Positions 36,348 through 44,672 of a DNA stretch of 64,000 nucleotides are shown here, one piece after another. The position numbers and the translations under genes are program-made. The stretch's first letter is position 1. Each line of letters begins with the position of its first letter. Under the pieces are notes generated by a model. The model saw nothing but the letters and a program-made list of their open reading frames with translations. It was not told the DNA's origin and did no database searches. Origin of the DNA: JAAELZ01 sp965223465 (GTDB lineage: Bacteria > Pseudomonadota > Gammaproteobacteria > Arenicellales > Poriferihabitantaceae); NCBI GenBank assembly GCA_965223465.1, contig OZ245025.1, positions 1,488,001 to 1,552,000 of the forward strand. The letters are read 5' to 3'.

Positions 36348-37277
36348 GTGGATATGCGTCGCACAATCACAGTAGATAGTTCCTTATCCGATGGGTCAAA
36401 TGGCAGACCCTTGCCACTCCTGCTATTGCAAATACAGCACCTTAACAAGGCCTTCGGTCGCAACGAAATATTGCGAGATATCTCTTTGAATATCCATGCA
36501 CACGATCGAATTGCATTGGTGGGTTCAAATGGAGCAGGTAAGACAACCCTGTTTCGTTGTCTGCTAGGAGAGTATCAACATCAAGGTGAGGTTTTATTTG
36601 ATGGCCTAGTGCCGCGCGATCATCGCCAGAAAGTACTCAATAAAATTGGCTTTGTTCCGCAACTACCGCCGCCACTTAAAATGCCAGTCGCCCAACTGAT
36701 GCGTTTTGCCGCTGATGTCAGTCATAGTGATCCCGACGATATGATTGAAGTTGCTAAATCTTTGGGCCTGGAATATGAGCAAATTGCCAAACGCCCCTTC
36801 AATAAACTGTCGGGCGGACAAAAACAAAAATTGCTGATTAGCGTCGCGTTGGGCAGACCCACCTCATTGTTGGTCATGGATGAACCGGCTGCGAACCTTG
36901 ACCCGGATGCGCGCAATGTTTTATTTCAGGCACTTGCGGAACGGGTCGATCAAGTCGCCATGATTATCTCTAGCCATCGACTCGATGAAGTCGCGACGCT
37001 GGTTAACCGAGTGGTTGAGATGGATCGAGGTAAAATTGTGTTGGATGATTCGGTCGCGGATAACTTGTCAATCGATACCTTACTCGACTGCCAGCTAAAG
37101 CTGAATCATGCTGAGCCTTCCTTTAGTCAGGTTATGCAGGAATGGGGTTTTAGTAGCGGCCCCGATAAATTGGTCTGGCAAGGCCAGGTCGCGAGCCCAG
37201 ATCGATTGCGATTTTTAGGCGTATTATCGCGCTATGCTGGCGTACTAACTGATATCGAAATGAAGGCAAGTCAATGA
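36348..37277 (+). CDS. nosF: NosF, ABC transporter ATPase
   Basis: 309 residues from GTG 36348; ATG 36354 is possible. Walker A GSNGAGKTT, signature LSGGQKQK, Walker B LLVMDEPAANLD, and the switch His in IISSHRLDE. About 30 residues longer at the N-terminus than usual. Energises NosY for CuZ maturation together with NosD. Overlaps nosL by 4 bases. Confidence 0.93.
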   Translation: MDMRRTITVDSSLSDGSNGRPLPLLLLQIQHLNKAFGRNEILRDISLNIHAHDRIALVGSNGAGKTTLFRCLLGEYQHQGEVLFDGLVPRDHRQKVLNKIGFVPQLPPPLKMPVAQLMRFAADVSHSDPDDMIEVAKSLGLEYEQIAKRPFNKLSGGQKQKLLISVALGRPTSLLVMDEPAANLDPDARNVLFQALAERVDQVAMIISSHRLDEVATLVNRVVEMDRGKIVLDDSVADNLSIDTLLDCQLKLNHAEPSFSQVMQEWGFSSGPDKLVWQGQVASPDRLRFLGVLSRYAGVLTDIEMKASQ

Positions 37278-37786
37278 ATCGACGTGATTTGCTATCCCCC
37301 GCGTTGGTATTTAGTGTTTTGCTGATCGGGTGCGAAAATACACCCGATTCCGGGCCAGGAAAGGTTCGCTGGGACCGGGATAGCTGTCAGCGTTGTGTGA
37401 TGGTGGTGAGCGAGCCTAATTTTGCCGCGCAAATACGTGGGGGAATGCCCGGGGAAAAGCAAAAGCTATACAAATTTGATGATCTGGGCTGTGCGGTTAT
37501 TTGGCTTGACCAACAGGACTGGAAAGATAATCCAGACAATCAAATATGGGTAGGTCATTATCAAACCGGAGAATGGATCGATGCCGAACAGGCACACTTC
37601 GTGAAGAACCAACTCAGCCCGATGAATTATGGTCTAGGTGCTCAGCAGGAAACATCACCCGGTGCCTTGACTTTTGCGCAAGCTAAAGAACATATTTACA
37701 AAATAGAGCAAGCGCTTAATCTGCATGGTGGTACGATTCACCAAGCAAGCCCGGCACCTTCTTCCACCCCAGCCGCGAAGCAATAA
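37274..37786 (+). CDS. nosL: NosL, copper chaperone lipoprotein
   Basis: 170 residues. Lipobox-like LLIGCEN puts the lipid-modified Cys at about residue 20. The NosL copper motif appears as CQRCVM near residues 38-43. NosL delivers Cu(I) for CuZ assembly in the periplasm. A Pro/Ser/Ala-rich tail of about 15 residues is extra. nosY starts on the base where this gene stops. Confidence 0.9.
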   Translation: MNRRDLLSPALVFSVLLIGCENTPDSGPGKVRWDRDSCQRCVMVVSEPNFAAQIRGGMPGEKQKLYKFDDLGCAVIWLDQQDWKDNPDNQIWVGHYQTGEWIDAEQAHFVKNQLSPMNYGLGAQQETSPGALTFAQAKEHIYKIEQALNLHGGTIHQASPAPSSTPAAKQ

Positions 37787-38616
37787 TGTTAGGCCATCTA
37801 AAACTCACCGCTATTGCTGATATTTCAGAATCGTTGCGCGCGCGCTGGTTCACAATTTATGCGTTGGTCTTTGGTGGTATTGTTGTCGCCTTGTTCGTGA
37901 CCGGCCTAACCGAATCCAGAGTAATGGGGTTTACCGGCTTATCACGATTGCTGGTGACCTATTTGCAAATCACCATGGCTATTTTACCCGTATTCATTTT
38001 GCTCACGACGGTGCGTTCGGTCGCAGGTGACCGGGAAGCTGGGGTATTTGAATATATGTTATCCCTACCGGTTAGCTTGTCGGCCTGGTTTTGGGGGAAA
38101 TTTATTGGTCGTCTGTTTGTGGTGTTTATTCCAGTCTTGGGCGCAATGCTGTTGGCCATGGCCTGGGCAGCATTTAAAGGTAGTGACATCCCATGGAGGT
38201 CGGTGGTTTTTTATACCGGCCTGCTCTTATCCCTAGCTTGGTGTTTTTTGGGCATTGGTATGTTGATTTCTTCCCTAGCGCGCTCATCTGATGTCGCCCA
38301 AGGCATTGCATTTATCACTTGGCTGGCGCTATTGCTGTTCCTGGATCTAATCTTACTCGGTTTGCTAGTGCAAGAAGGTATGCAAGCGCAGAACGCAGTC
38401 GCACTCGCGCTGATCAATCCACTACAGGTTTTCAGAACAGCATCGATGCTGTTGTTTGATCCACAATTGGTTTTACTTGGCCCTTCCGCTTACGTCATAT
38501 TGGATCATTTCAGTGAATCAGCTTACCTTCTATATGCCTTGCTTTACCCCATAGCGCTGGGTAGCTTTTGTGCACTGCTTGGCTATTTATACTTCAGAAA
38601 GAGTGATTTGCCTTAG
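37786..38616 (+). CDS. nosY: NosY, ABC transporter permease
   Basis: 276 residues, six predicted membrane helices, with RSVAGDREAGVFEYMLSLPVS in the cytoplasmic coupling region, the usual NosY sequence. It forms the NosDFY complex with nosF and nosD products. Its 3-prime end overlaps the SUMF-fold gene. Confidence 0.92.
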   Translation: MLGHLKLTAIADISESLRARWFTIYALVFGGIVVALFVTGLTESRVMGFTGLSRLLVTYLQITMAILPVFILLTTVRSVAGDREAGVFEYMLSLPVSLSAWFWGKFIGRLFVVFIPVLGAMLLAMAWAAFKGSDIPWRSVVFYTGLLLSLAWCFLGIGMLISSLARSSDVAQGIAFITWLALLLFLDLILLGLLVQEGMQAQNAVALALINPLQVFRTASMLLFDPQLVLLGPSAYVILDHFSESAYLLYALLYPIALGSFCALLGYLYFRKSDLP

Positions 38617-40027
38617 GATTACATTAAGCGCTTTGCTGGCCATCTTGTATTGCCTTGTGTCGACTGTGCAGGCGCAGGAAACTGCTGCTGACGTCGTTAC
38701 CATGCGCAACGGTAATATCCATGTCGGTACGGTTAGGCAGGATACCTTTGAATTTGAAACAAAGTTCGGCACCTTACGATTGGATTATCCTTCGCTAAAA
38801 ACTCTGATCTTTACCTCAGATAACCTGGATGCCCAGCTTATTACGCAATACCAGGAACAACTTAGCGGCAAGCTTAAAACGCAAGCAGTTCGTATATCAC
38901 GTTTACAAAGCCCGACTCTCCCCATCCAATTAAAAAATGTCGCTCGGATAGATTTTGGTGCACAACAACCAGCGAATCAGATTACATTTCCTTCTCAGAT
39001 AGAAACGAGCGATCATGGTTACTTTAAGGTTTTACTGCTCAACCCCGAAATTCAACTAGCGACTGAAAATGAAACGATTAAACTTGCGACAAATCAGCTA
39101 CGCTTCTTAGATGCGAGTTATCGTCACGATGAAGATCGGCTGTTAGTACAGGCCACCTTAACAAATGGCAAAGTTCATCAAGGACAAATGTTAACCGATA
39201 ACTTGCAAATTGCCTCTCGCTATGCAGAACGAATGGGTTTTCCGGTACAACTGCTTTCCCGGTTAAGCTTGAAACCTGCTTTGTTGGATACACCTCAATC
39301 CATCATTTCCCATAAAATGTATAACCTCGGAACCGCACCCCAGATGATACCAATCGCGGGCGGTAGTTTTTTGCGGGGCGATCATCAAGGTGATGGGGAC
39401 GCGGATGAACAGCCGTTGAGTATTATTAGCATTCAGCCTTTCGCTTTAGGTCGCTTTGAGGTCACCTTCGATGAGTATGATCTGTTCTGTGAGCAAACTG
39501 GGCGCGAAAAACCGGATGACCAACAATGGGGACGCGGCTCACGACCTGTTATCAACGTTTCATGGCAGGACGCACAAGCTTATGTTGAATGGCTGGCCGA
39601 AAAAACCGGGAAACCTTATCGCCTCCCTTCAGATGCTGAATGGGAATATGCCGCCCGTAGCCATCAACACGCGCGTTATTGGTGGGGAGACGAGCTGGGG
39701 GTTTCTCGCGCCAATTGCGAAGGCTGTGGCTCTTTGTGGGATGGGGATCAAACCGCGCCCGTGGGCCGTTTTGAGCCAAATGAGTTCGGCTTGTATGATA
39801 CCGCGGGCAATGTTTTCGAGTGGGTGGCTGATTGTTTCCATGCGACATTTGTAGATGCTCCCAAAGATGGGGCGCCTGCGGATAAAGAAGGGTGCGGTAA
39901 ACGTGTTATTCGTGGAGGTGCCTGGAGCTTTCCTGCACATGAAATTCGCTCTGCCAACCGCTGGCGTGATTTTCCATCCAGGCGTAGCGACGATACCGGT
40001 TTTAGAATTGCGTTGGATATAGACTAA
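38603..40027 (+). CDS. Periplasmic SUMF1-fold protein lacking the FGE catalytic cysteines
   Basis: GTG 38603 gives 474 residues with a Sec signal (ITLSALLAILYCLVSTVQAQ) and a 14-base overlap with nosY; an earlier frame start at 38570 has no good signal. Residues about 25-230 hold two similar beta-rich units (MRNGNIHVGTV...KFGTLRLDY and LTNGKVHQGQM). Residues about 240-474 form a formylglycine-generating-enzyme-type domain (PFALGRFEVTFDEY, YRLPSDAEWEYAAR, YDTAGNVFEWVAD, RVIRGGAW). In RVIRGGAWSFPAHEIR the two FGE copper cysteines are Phe and Ile, so no formylglycine activity is expected. SUMF-fold NirV-type proteins accompany other denitrification genes; a maturation role for NosZ is speculative. 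Confidence 0.85.
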   Translation: MICLRITLSALLAILYCLVSTVQAQETAADVVTMRNGNIHVGTVRQDTFEFETKFGTLRLDYPSLKTLIFTSDNLDAQLITQYQEQLSGKLKTQAVRISRLQSPTLPIQLKNVARIDFGAQQPANQITFPSQIETSDHGYFKVLLLNPEIQLATENETIKLATNQLRFLDASYRHDEDRLLVQATLTNGKVHQGQMLTDNLQIASRYAERMGFPVQLLSRLSLKPALLDTPQSIISHKMYNLGTAPQMIPIAGGSFLRGDHQGDGDADEQPLSIISIQPFALGRFEVTFDEYDLFCEQTGREKPDDQQWGRGSRPVINVSWQDAQAYVEWLAEKTGKPYRLPSDAEWEYAARSHQHARYWWGDELGVSRANCEGCGSLWDGDQTAPVGRFEPNEFGLYDTAGNVFEWVADCFHATFVDAPKDGAPADKEGCGKRVIRGGAWSFPAHEIRSANRWRDFPSRRSDDTGFRIALDID

Positions 40028-40052
40028 CCCCAATCTGTTTAGTAATTTAACG

Positions 40053-40904
40053 ATGGAAGCTAGTCAATTCATTCAGGTCGGCCTACCGGTATCACTCGCA
40101 TTCATTATGTTTAGCCTGGGTTTAACCCTCCGCGTGGATGCTTTTCGGCAACAATTGGCGATGCCACGCGCAACCGTCATCGGACTACTCACCCAGTTGC
40201 TCGCGGTGCCCCTATTGGCGCTTACGGTGGTTAAGCTGTTGCAACTACCGCCCGCGATTGCGGTTGGCTTGATGATCTTGAGCTTTTGTCCGGGTGGCGT
40301 CACCAGTAACTGGTTTTCTCATATCGCAAAAGCCAATGTCCCGTTGTCCATCAGTCTAACCGTCTTGGCCAGCCTGATCACTCCATTCACCATACCTTTG
40401 CTGTCGGAGTACGCCCTGCAAGTTCTTTTGGCTGACGAGCGAACAGTTCATATTCCGCTCGGGTTGACCATGACCAGGTTATTCATTATTAGCGTGATCC
40501 CAGTCACCTTGGGAATGCTTATTTTATCCCGTTTTAGCGCTTTCGCACGACGCTGGCAACCCGCGATTTATCGCTTCGCCACACTATTATTTATGCTGGT
40601 AATTGCGGTAATGATCATGCAGCAATGGGCCAAGTTACCCAACTTTCTCGCCCTAAGTGGTACCGCCAGCCTGGCAATGATTCTAATGGGCATGCTGAGT
40701 GGCACCTTGATTGCAAAGTATTTAGGGCTTTCATCAAGCGACAAGAAAACCCTTACCATTGAAGTTGGCATGCAAAATGGCGGGATGGCATTAGTGGTCA
40801 CCCAGGGTGTATTGCAAAGCACGACGCTATCTATCGTCCCGGTCGTTTATGGATTACTCATGCTGCTGCCCATCACACTGTACAGCCACTATGCCCAACG
40901 TTAA
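40053..40904 (+). CDS. Bile acid:sodium symporter (BASS) family transporter
   Basis: 283 residues, eight to ten membrane helices. FCPGGVTSNWFSHIAKANVPLS and the C-terminal EVGMQNGGMALV are signature stretches of bacterial BASS/ASBT transporters (sodium-site residues). Substrate unknown; family members move bile acids, pantothenate, pyruvate or other organic anions. The stop overlaps the ATG region of the UbiA-family gene by 14 bases. Confidence 0.85.
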   Translation: MEASQFIQVGLPVSLAFIMFSLGLTLRVDAFRQQLAMPRATVIGLLTQLLAVPLLALTVVKLLQLPPAIAVGLMILSFCPGGVTSNWFSHIAKANVPLSISLTVLASLITPFTIPLLSEYALQVLLADERTVHIPLGLTMTRLFIISVIPVTLGMLILSRFSAFARRWQPAIYRFATLLFMLVIAVMIMQQWAKLPNFLALSGTASLAMILMGMLSGTLIAKYLGLSSSDKKTLTIEVGMQNGGMALVVTQGVLQSTTLSIVPVVYGLLMLLPITLYSHYAQR

Positions 40905-41733
40905 AAAGTACCAGTTCTGGGCGGCACTTCGCGTATTCTCGCTTGCAGTCGCACTGATCAGCTGCACCTTAGGTATCCGTTTAGCCTGGGATTCTGCTAC
41001 GCCGCAATATTTGCTGGCAATACTAATATTGCTCGGCGGGTTGTTGGCGCAAGCGGGCATGAATTTAATTAACGATATTGAAGACTTAAACCAATCATCG
41101 CAGATCCAGATAAGCGAGTCAGATAAAAACCATATTATTCGTAATTATCGCCTGGGCTGGTTGGCCTTTGGCCTGGCGGCGTTGGTTAGCTTGGTATTAA
41201 TCTATCTGCGAGGTTGGTCATTACTGCTCGTAATCGTAGTGTCTGCGCTGCTCGCATTAAACTATAACAGTGGGCCACTTAACTTCAAACACCGTGGTTT
41301 GGCCGCTTTACAAGTATTTATACTAATGGGTCTGGTTATGATTCATGCGAGTTATTACGTGATGAGCGGGCAATTCAACTTGCAAGTACTCTGGGTATCT
41401 ATTCCGGTAAGTTTGCTGATATCGCTTTTATTGCTAAGCAATGAAATTAGAGATTACCAATATGACAAAGCACACGGCGTACAAACCCTGAGTGTACAGA
41501 TTGGGCTGGAATCTGCACGGCGACTTTACTGGGGGCTCATTATCGCGGCTTATGTCGCTGCGGTGGCGGTCTGGTATTGGATAATACCCTTAAAGCTCTG
41601 GTTACTGCTTATCCCAATACCCATGCTCCCTGTTTTGGCGCGCCACTTGCAAGCCGACGACCGGCAACAACTTACGCCGCTCTCAGGGCGCTTTTTCTTG
41701 CTATTTGGACTCGCTTATCTAGTGTCTATTTAG
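40891..41733 (+). CDS. UbiA-family prenyltransferase (MenA-like)
   Basis: 280 residues from ATG 40891, overlapping the transporter gene; the longer frame from 40807 runs inside that gene and is unlikely. About eight membrane helices. First Asp-rich motif NLINDIEDLNQ near 60-70 and second NEIRDYQYDKAHGVQTL near 185-200, as in MenA/UbiA enzymes. Product could be a quinone or another prenylated aromatic. No other men genes are nearby. Convergent with the CBS gene, overlapping by 8 bases. Confidence 0.8.
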   Translation: MPNVKKYQFWAALRVFSLAVALISCTLGIRLAWDSATPQYLLAILILLGGLLAQAGMNLINDIEDLNQSSQIQISESDKNHIIRNYRLGWLAFGLAALVSLVLIYLRGWSLLLVIVVSALLALNYNSGPLNFKHRGLAALQVFILMGLVMIHASYYVMSGQFNLQVLWVSIPVSLLISLLLLSNEIRDYQYDKAHGVQTLSVQIGLESARRLYWGLIIAAYVAAVAVWYWIIPLKLWLLLIPIPMLPVLARHLQADDRQQLTPLSGRFFLLFGLAYLVSI

Positions 41734-42253
41734 CTTCTTCTGCATCTTGCTCTTTGGCTCCATGATCTTCGTCATGATCATCAACCACATCCGTTTTGGA
41801 GTCTACTTTTTCGGTATCTACTTCAGCTTGTTCTTGCTCTTTATCGAGCTTTTGTTCTGGCTTTAGCCAATGCTGAAGCATTTGCTCATAGCTAATAATA
41901 CCGACAATTTTTCCGTCCTTAACAACCGGTGCTCGATGAATGCTAAAACGCTCAAACATACGCGCACAGTAGCGTATATCCATATTTGCTGGGGCGTTTA
42001 GCGTTGGTTTGGTCATAATTTCGTAGATATTTACGCGATCAGGAGAGCGGTCTTTTGCCAATACCTGACGGGCAATCGAGCCGAAATCTACAATGCCATA
42101 TTCATCGTTCTCATCCCGTTTATCCACGATCAAGGTACGGGCTGCAAAATAACGCATGCTTTCCAGGGCCTCGCGTATCGTATCCAGCCGCTTGACAATA
42201 TCGAACTCGCGTAACATCACATCTTCAACCCGGATAATTTCTCGCTTTTTCAT
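41726..42253 (-). CDS. CBS-domain protein of the DUF1538 operon
   Basis: 175 residues with a pair of CBS domains (about 1-130: VEDVMLREFDIVKRLDTIREAL and IYEIMTKPTLNAPANMDIRY, then HRAPVVKDGKIVGIIS). A highly acidic, low-complexity tail follows (about 135-175, rich in Glu, Asp, Lys). CBS pairs bind adenine nucleotides. Last gene of a four-gene operon, overlapping the PII-like gene by 4 bases; likely a nucleotide-sensing control part of the DUF1538 system. Confidence 0.85.
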   Translation of the reverse strand: MKKREIIRVEDVMLREFDIVKRLDTIREALESMRYFAARTLIVDKRDENDEYGIVDFGSIARQVLAKDRSPDRVNIYEIMTKPTLNAPANMDIRYCARMFERFSIHRAPVVKDGKIVGIISYEQMLQHWLKPEQKLDKEQEQAEVDTEKVDSKTDVVDDHDEDHGAKEQDAEEAK

Positions 42254-42600
42254 AATGACTGCTCCACACGATCAACCAGTAAGGCCGCTTGGTGCGCCAG
42301 ACCAACCGCATCTTCAACATCAAGCTGAAAAGCAACACCGGCACCACTTTCGGTATCCAGTTCGCCGACTTCTCCAATTAATTCAAGGATTTGCCGACTT
42401 TGATGCTCTTCCACCAGAAACAATAACATATCGCGCTGTTCATCCAAGGATAACCCAAAAAAGGATCGACTTTTAGTTGGGCCTTCTCCCCGCGCACCGG
42501 GAAGAATCGTCGCTCCGGTTACCCCTGCTTCTTTCACTTTATCAATCACTTCATCTGTCTTGGTATCACCCACAAATGCCACCAATAGTTTAAAATGCAT
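42250..42600 (-). CDS. PII-like nitrogen-regulatory-family protein
   Basis: 116 residues with a ferredoxin-like PII fold: MHFKLLVAFVGDTKTDEVIDKVKEAG, then ATILPGARGEG and a C-terminal helix. The T-loop region differs from GlnB/GlnK (no YRGAEY uridylylation Tyr), so it is a PII-like protein, not classical PII. Such proteins bind adenine nucleotides and gate membrane proteins; the DUF1538 neighbours are the obvious targets. Confidence 0.82.
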   Translation of the reverse strand: MHFKLLVAFVGDTKTDEVIDKVKEAGVTGATILPGARGEGPTKSRSFFGLSLDEQRDMLLFLVEEHQSRQILELIGEVGELDTESGAGVAFQLDVEDAVGLAHQAALLVDRVEQSL

Positions 42601-42602
42601 GT

Positions 42603-43427
42603 TTACTCCTCCTCAGAAGTTTCAGATTCAGGCACCGCATCGGCTCGGCGAGCGGTTTCTACTACTTTTTGTCGGATTCCAGCAATATGAGATATTTGAG
42701 CATAAGCCATCACACTCATGATAGGAAACAAACTAGCAAAGGCAATTAAGCCAAAGCCATCGATTAATGGGCTGCGTCCGGGCACCGATTCAGCCAGACC
42801 AAGTCCGAGCGCAGCAACCAAAGGCACGGTAACAGTCGATGTAGTTACCCCACCAGAATCATAGGCCAGCGGTACGATCATTTTCGGGGTAAAAAAGGTT
42901 TGTACCACGACCACCAAATAGCCAATGATAATAAAATAATGCAGTGGGTAACCCGTCACGATGCGCCAGCTTCCCAGGGTAATACCAATCGCAACGCCCA
43001 GCGCAACTGCAATTCGCAGACCATTGGCACTAATACTACCAGAAGACACCTGATTAGCCTTGATCGCGACCGCGAGCAATGAAGGTTCGGCAATCGTGGT
43101 GCTAAAACCAATTAAAAAAGCAAACAAATAAACCCACATATAATCTGCCCATTGCACCCCACTACTTAAATCGGCAGAGATAAAGTCATTGTGAGTCAGC
43201 TGCATGGCCATCAGGCGTCCCAGTGGAAACAAGGCCTGCTCTAGACCCTGCAAAAATAATGTCAGACCAATGAGCACATAGACCAAACCAATCAACACTT
43301 TACGTAGATTGGTAATAGGCTTACGAATCACCAATAACTGAAAACCGAAAATAATTGCGACCACCGGCAGCAGATCGCGTGTGGTCGATAACAGCACCGA
43401 CGCGAAGTTCGTTAACCACTCCATCAT
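42603..43427 (-). CDS. DUF1538 membrane protein, second copy
   Basis: 274 residues, about seven membrane helices. Diagnostic stretches TTIAEPSLLAVA and AYDSGGVTTSTVTVPLVAALG are shared with the upstream paralogue. The acidic C-terminus (ESETSEEE) is cytoplasmic by prediction. Two-gene DUF1538 sets are usual. Function unproven; a channel or transporter controlled by the PII-like protein is inference. Overlaps the first copy by 4 bases. Confidence 0.85.
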   Translation of the reverse strand: MMEWLTNFASVLLSTTRDLLPVVAIIFGFQLLVIRKPITNLRKVLIGLVYVLIGLTLFLQGLEQALFPLGRLMAMQLTHNDFISADLSSGVQWADYMWVYLFAFLIGFSTTIAEPSLLAVAIKANQVSSGSISANGLRIAVALGVAIGITLGSWRIVTGYPLHYFIIIGYLVVVVQTFFTPKMIVPLAYDSGGVTTSTVTVPLVAALGLGLAESVPGRSPLIDGFGLIAFASLFPIMSVMAYAQISHIAGIRQKVVETARRADAVPESETSEEE

Positions 43428-44173
43428 ACTGTCATCCCGTAAGCCAGCACAAAAATAATTGGCGTTAACGATGCGAATGCAATTAACCCAAAACCGTCAA
43501 TAACGGGATTGCGGCCCTTAATACTGGTCGACAACCCTACACCCAACGCCGTCACCAATGGCACGGTCACTGTAGAGGTCGTCACACCGCCAGAGTCATA
43601 GGCGATTCCGATAATAAAATCTGGCGCCAACGCAGTCATTACCACGACGATGAGATAGCCACCCGCGATCATGTATTGGAGTGGCCAACCCTTGATGGTG
43701 CGAATCACACCGATGACAATTGCGAATCCTACCGATATCGCAACCGTAATGCGCAGACCAAATGCGTAATCATTTTGCGCATCTTCGTTATTCTGAATAA
43801 TTTTTCCATCCGCTGCGATCACCGCAGCCTCCCCAGAGACCGCAATTAACGCCGGTTCAGCAATGGTGGTACCAAACCCTAAAGCAAAGGCAAATACCAG
43901 CAATGCAAAAACATTCCCCTTGCGCGCAAAAGCGTGGGCTAATGCCTCACCCAGCGGGAACAACCCCATTTGCAGACCAAAAACAAAAAACGTCAAACCT
44001 AAGACCACCAATAATGTGCCAAACAATATATTTGCCAAACCCGGTGGTGATACCTGTAATACGACGAGCTCGAAAAATGCAATCACTAAAATAATTGGCA
44101 ATAAATCTCGAAAACTATCGATCAAGACGCCAATAAAGTTTTTCAGTTTAAATTTCAATACGATATGCCGCAT
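43424..44173 (-). CDS. DUF1538 membrane protein, first copy
   Basis: 249 residues, about seven membrane helices. TTIAEPALIAVSGEA and AYDSGGVTTSTVTVPLVTALG match the second copy. First gene of the operon DUF1538-DUF1538-PII-CBS, divergent from arsR. The ATG at 44173 (MRHIVLKFKLKNF) is the first reasonable start. Confidence 0.85.
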   Translation of the reverse strand: MRHIVLKFKLKNFIGVLIDSFRDLLPIILVIAFFELVVLQVSPPGLANILFGTLLVVLGLTFFVFGLQMGLFPLGEALAHAFARKGNVFALLVFAFALGFGTTIAEPALIAVSGEAAVIAADGKIIQNNEDAQNDYAFGLRITVAISVGFAIVIGVIRTIKGWPLQYMIAGGYLIVVVMTALAPDFIIGIAYDSGGVTTSTVTVPLVTALGVGLSTSIKGRNPVIDGFGLIAFASLTPIIFVLAYGMTV

Positions 44174-44217
44174 TCAATAAAGGGCGTATGATAACAAATG
44201 CACCTGGATTGGATGCT

Positions 44218-44295
44218 ATGATTGAGATTAAAAGCGGATATTTTTACGGCCCCGGACAAATACCGGAGCAAAAACGATGGGGGTATCACAACTGA
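44218..44295 (+). other. Possible 25-residue reading frame before arsR
   Basis: A small frame MIEIKSGYFYGPGQIPEQKR onward ends at TGA 44293-44295 in the region between the DUF1538 operon and arsR. There is no clear Shine-Dalgarno and no known match; CCGGACAAATACCGG inside could also form a hairpin. Low support. Confidence 0.2.
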
Positions 44296-44345
44296 TTAAA
44301 TAATCTAAATTGACATCAGCTATTAATTACTATATAACTAGTTTT

Positions 44346-44672
44346 ATGGTTTCTTTAGATTTAACAATTCAACAAGCTGCACAAGGCTTTGCCGCAATTG
44401 GTTCAGAAGCGAGGTTGCATGTGATGTTAACGCTGGTTAAAGCAGGCGACACTGGGTTAACAGTTGGTGAAATCCAAGAGCGCACTGATATGCCTGCCTC
44501 CACTTTGGCACACCATCTGCGTTTTTTACAAGCCGCCGGACTCATTGAACAGGAAAAATCAGGGCGCTCTATCATCAATCGAGCGGCGTATCCAAACCTG
44601 GAGGAATTGGCAGCCTATTTACTTAAAGAGTGCTGTACAGATGAAAACAACGACCTTACAAACTGCAAATGA
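44346..44672 (+). CDS. ArsR-family metalloregulator
   Basis: 108 residues from ATG 44346; the frame opens at TTG 44310 but the upstream sequence is AT-rich promoter-like. Winged helix-turn-helix with TVGEIQERTDMPASTLAHHLRFLQAAGLI. A C-terminal Cys pair (KECC) and a final Cys (NCK) may be the metalloid or thiol sensor. Overlaps the permease gene by 4 bases, so it most likely represses this operon. Confidence 0.88.
   Translation: MVSLDLTIQQAAQGFAAIGSEARLHVMLTLVKAGDTGLTVGEIQERTDMPASTLAHHLRFLQAAGLIEQEKSGRSIINRAAYPNLEELAAYLLKECCTDENNDLTNCK

Noticed and set aside
38603..40027. Active formylglycine-generating enzyme
   Set aside because: Both catalytic cysteines are replaced and no sulfatase gene is nearby.
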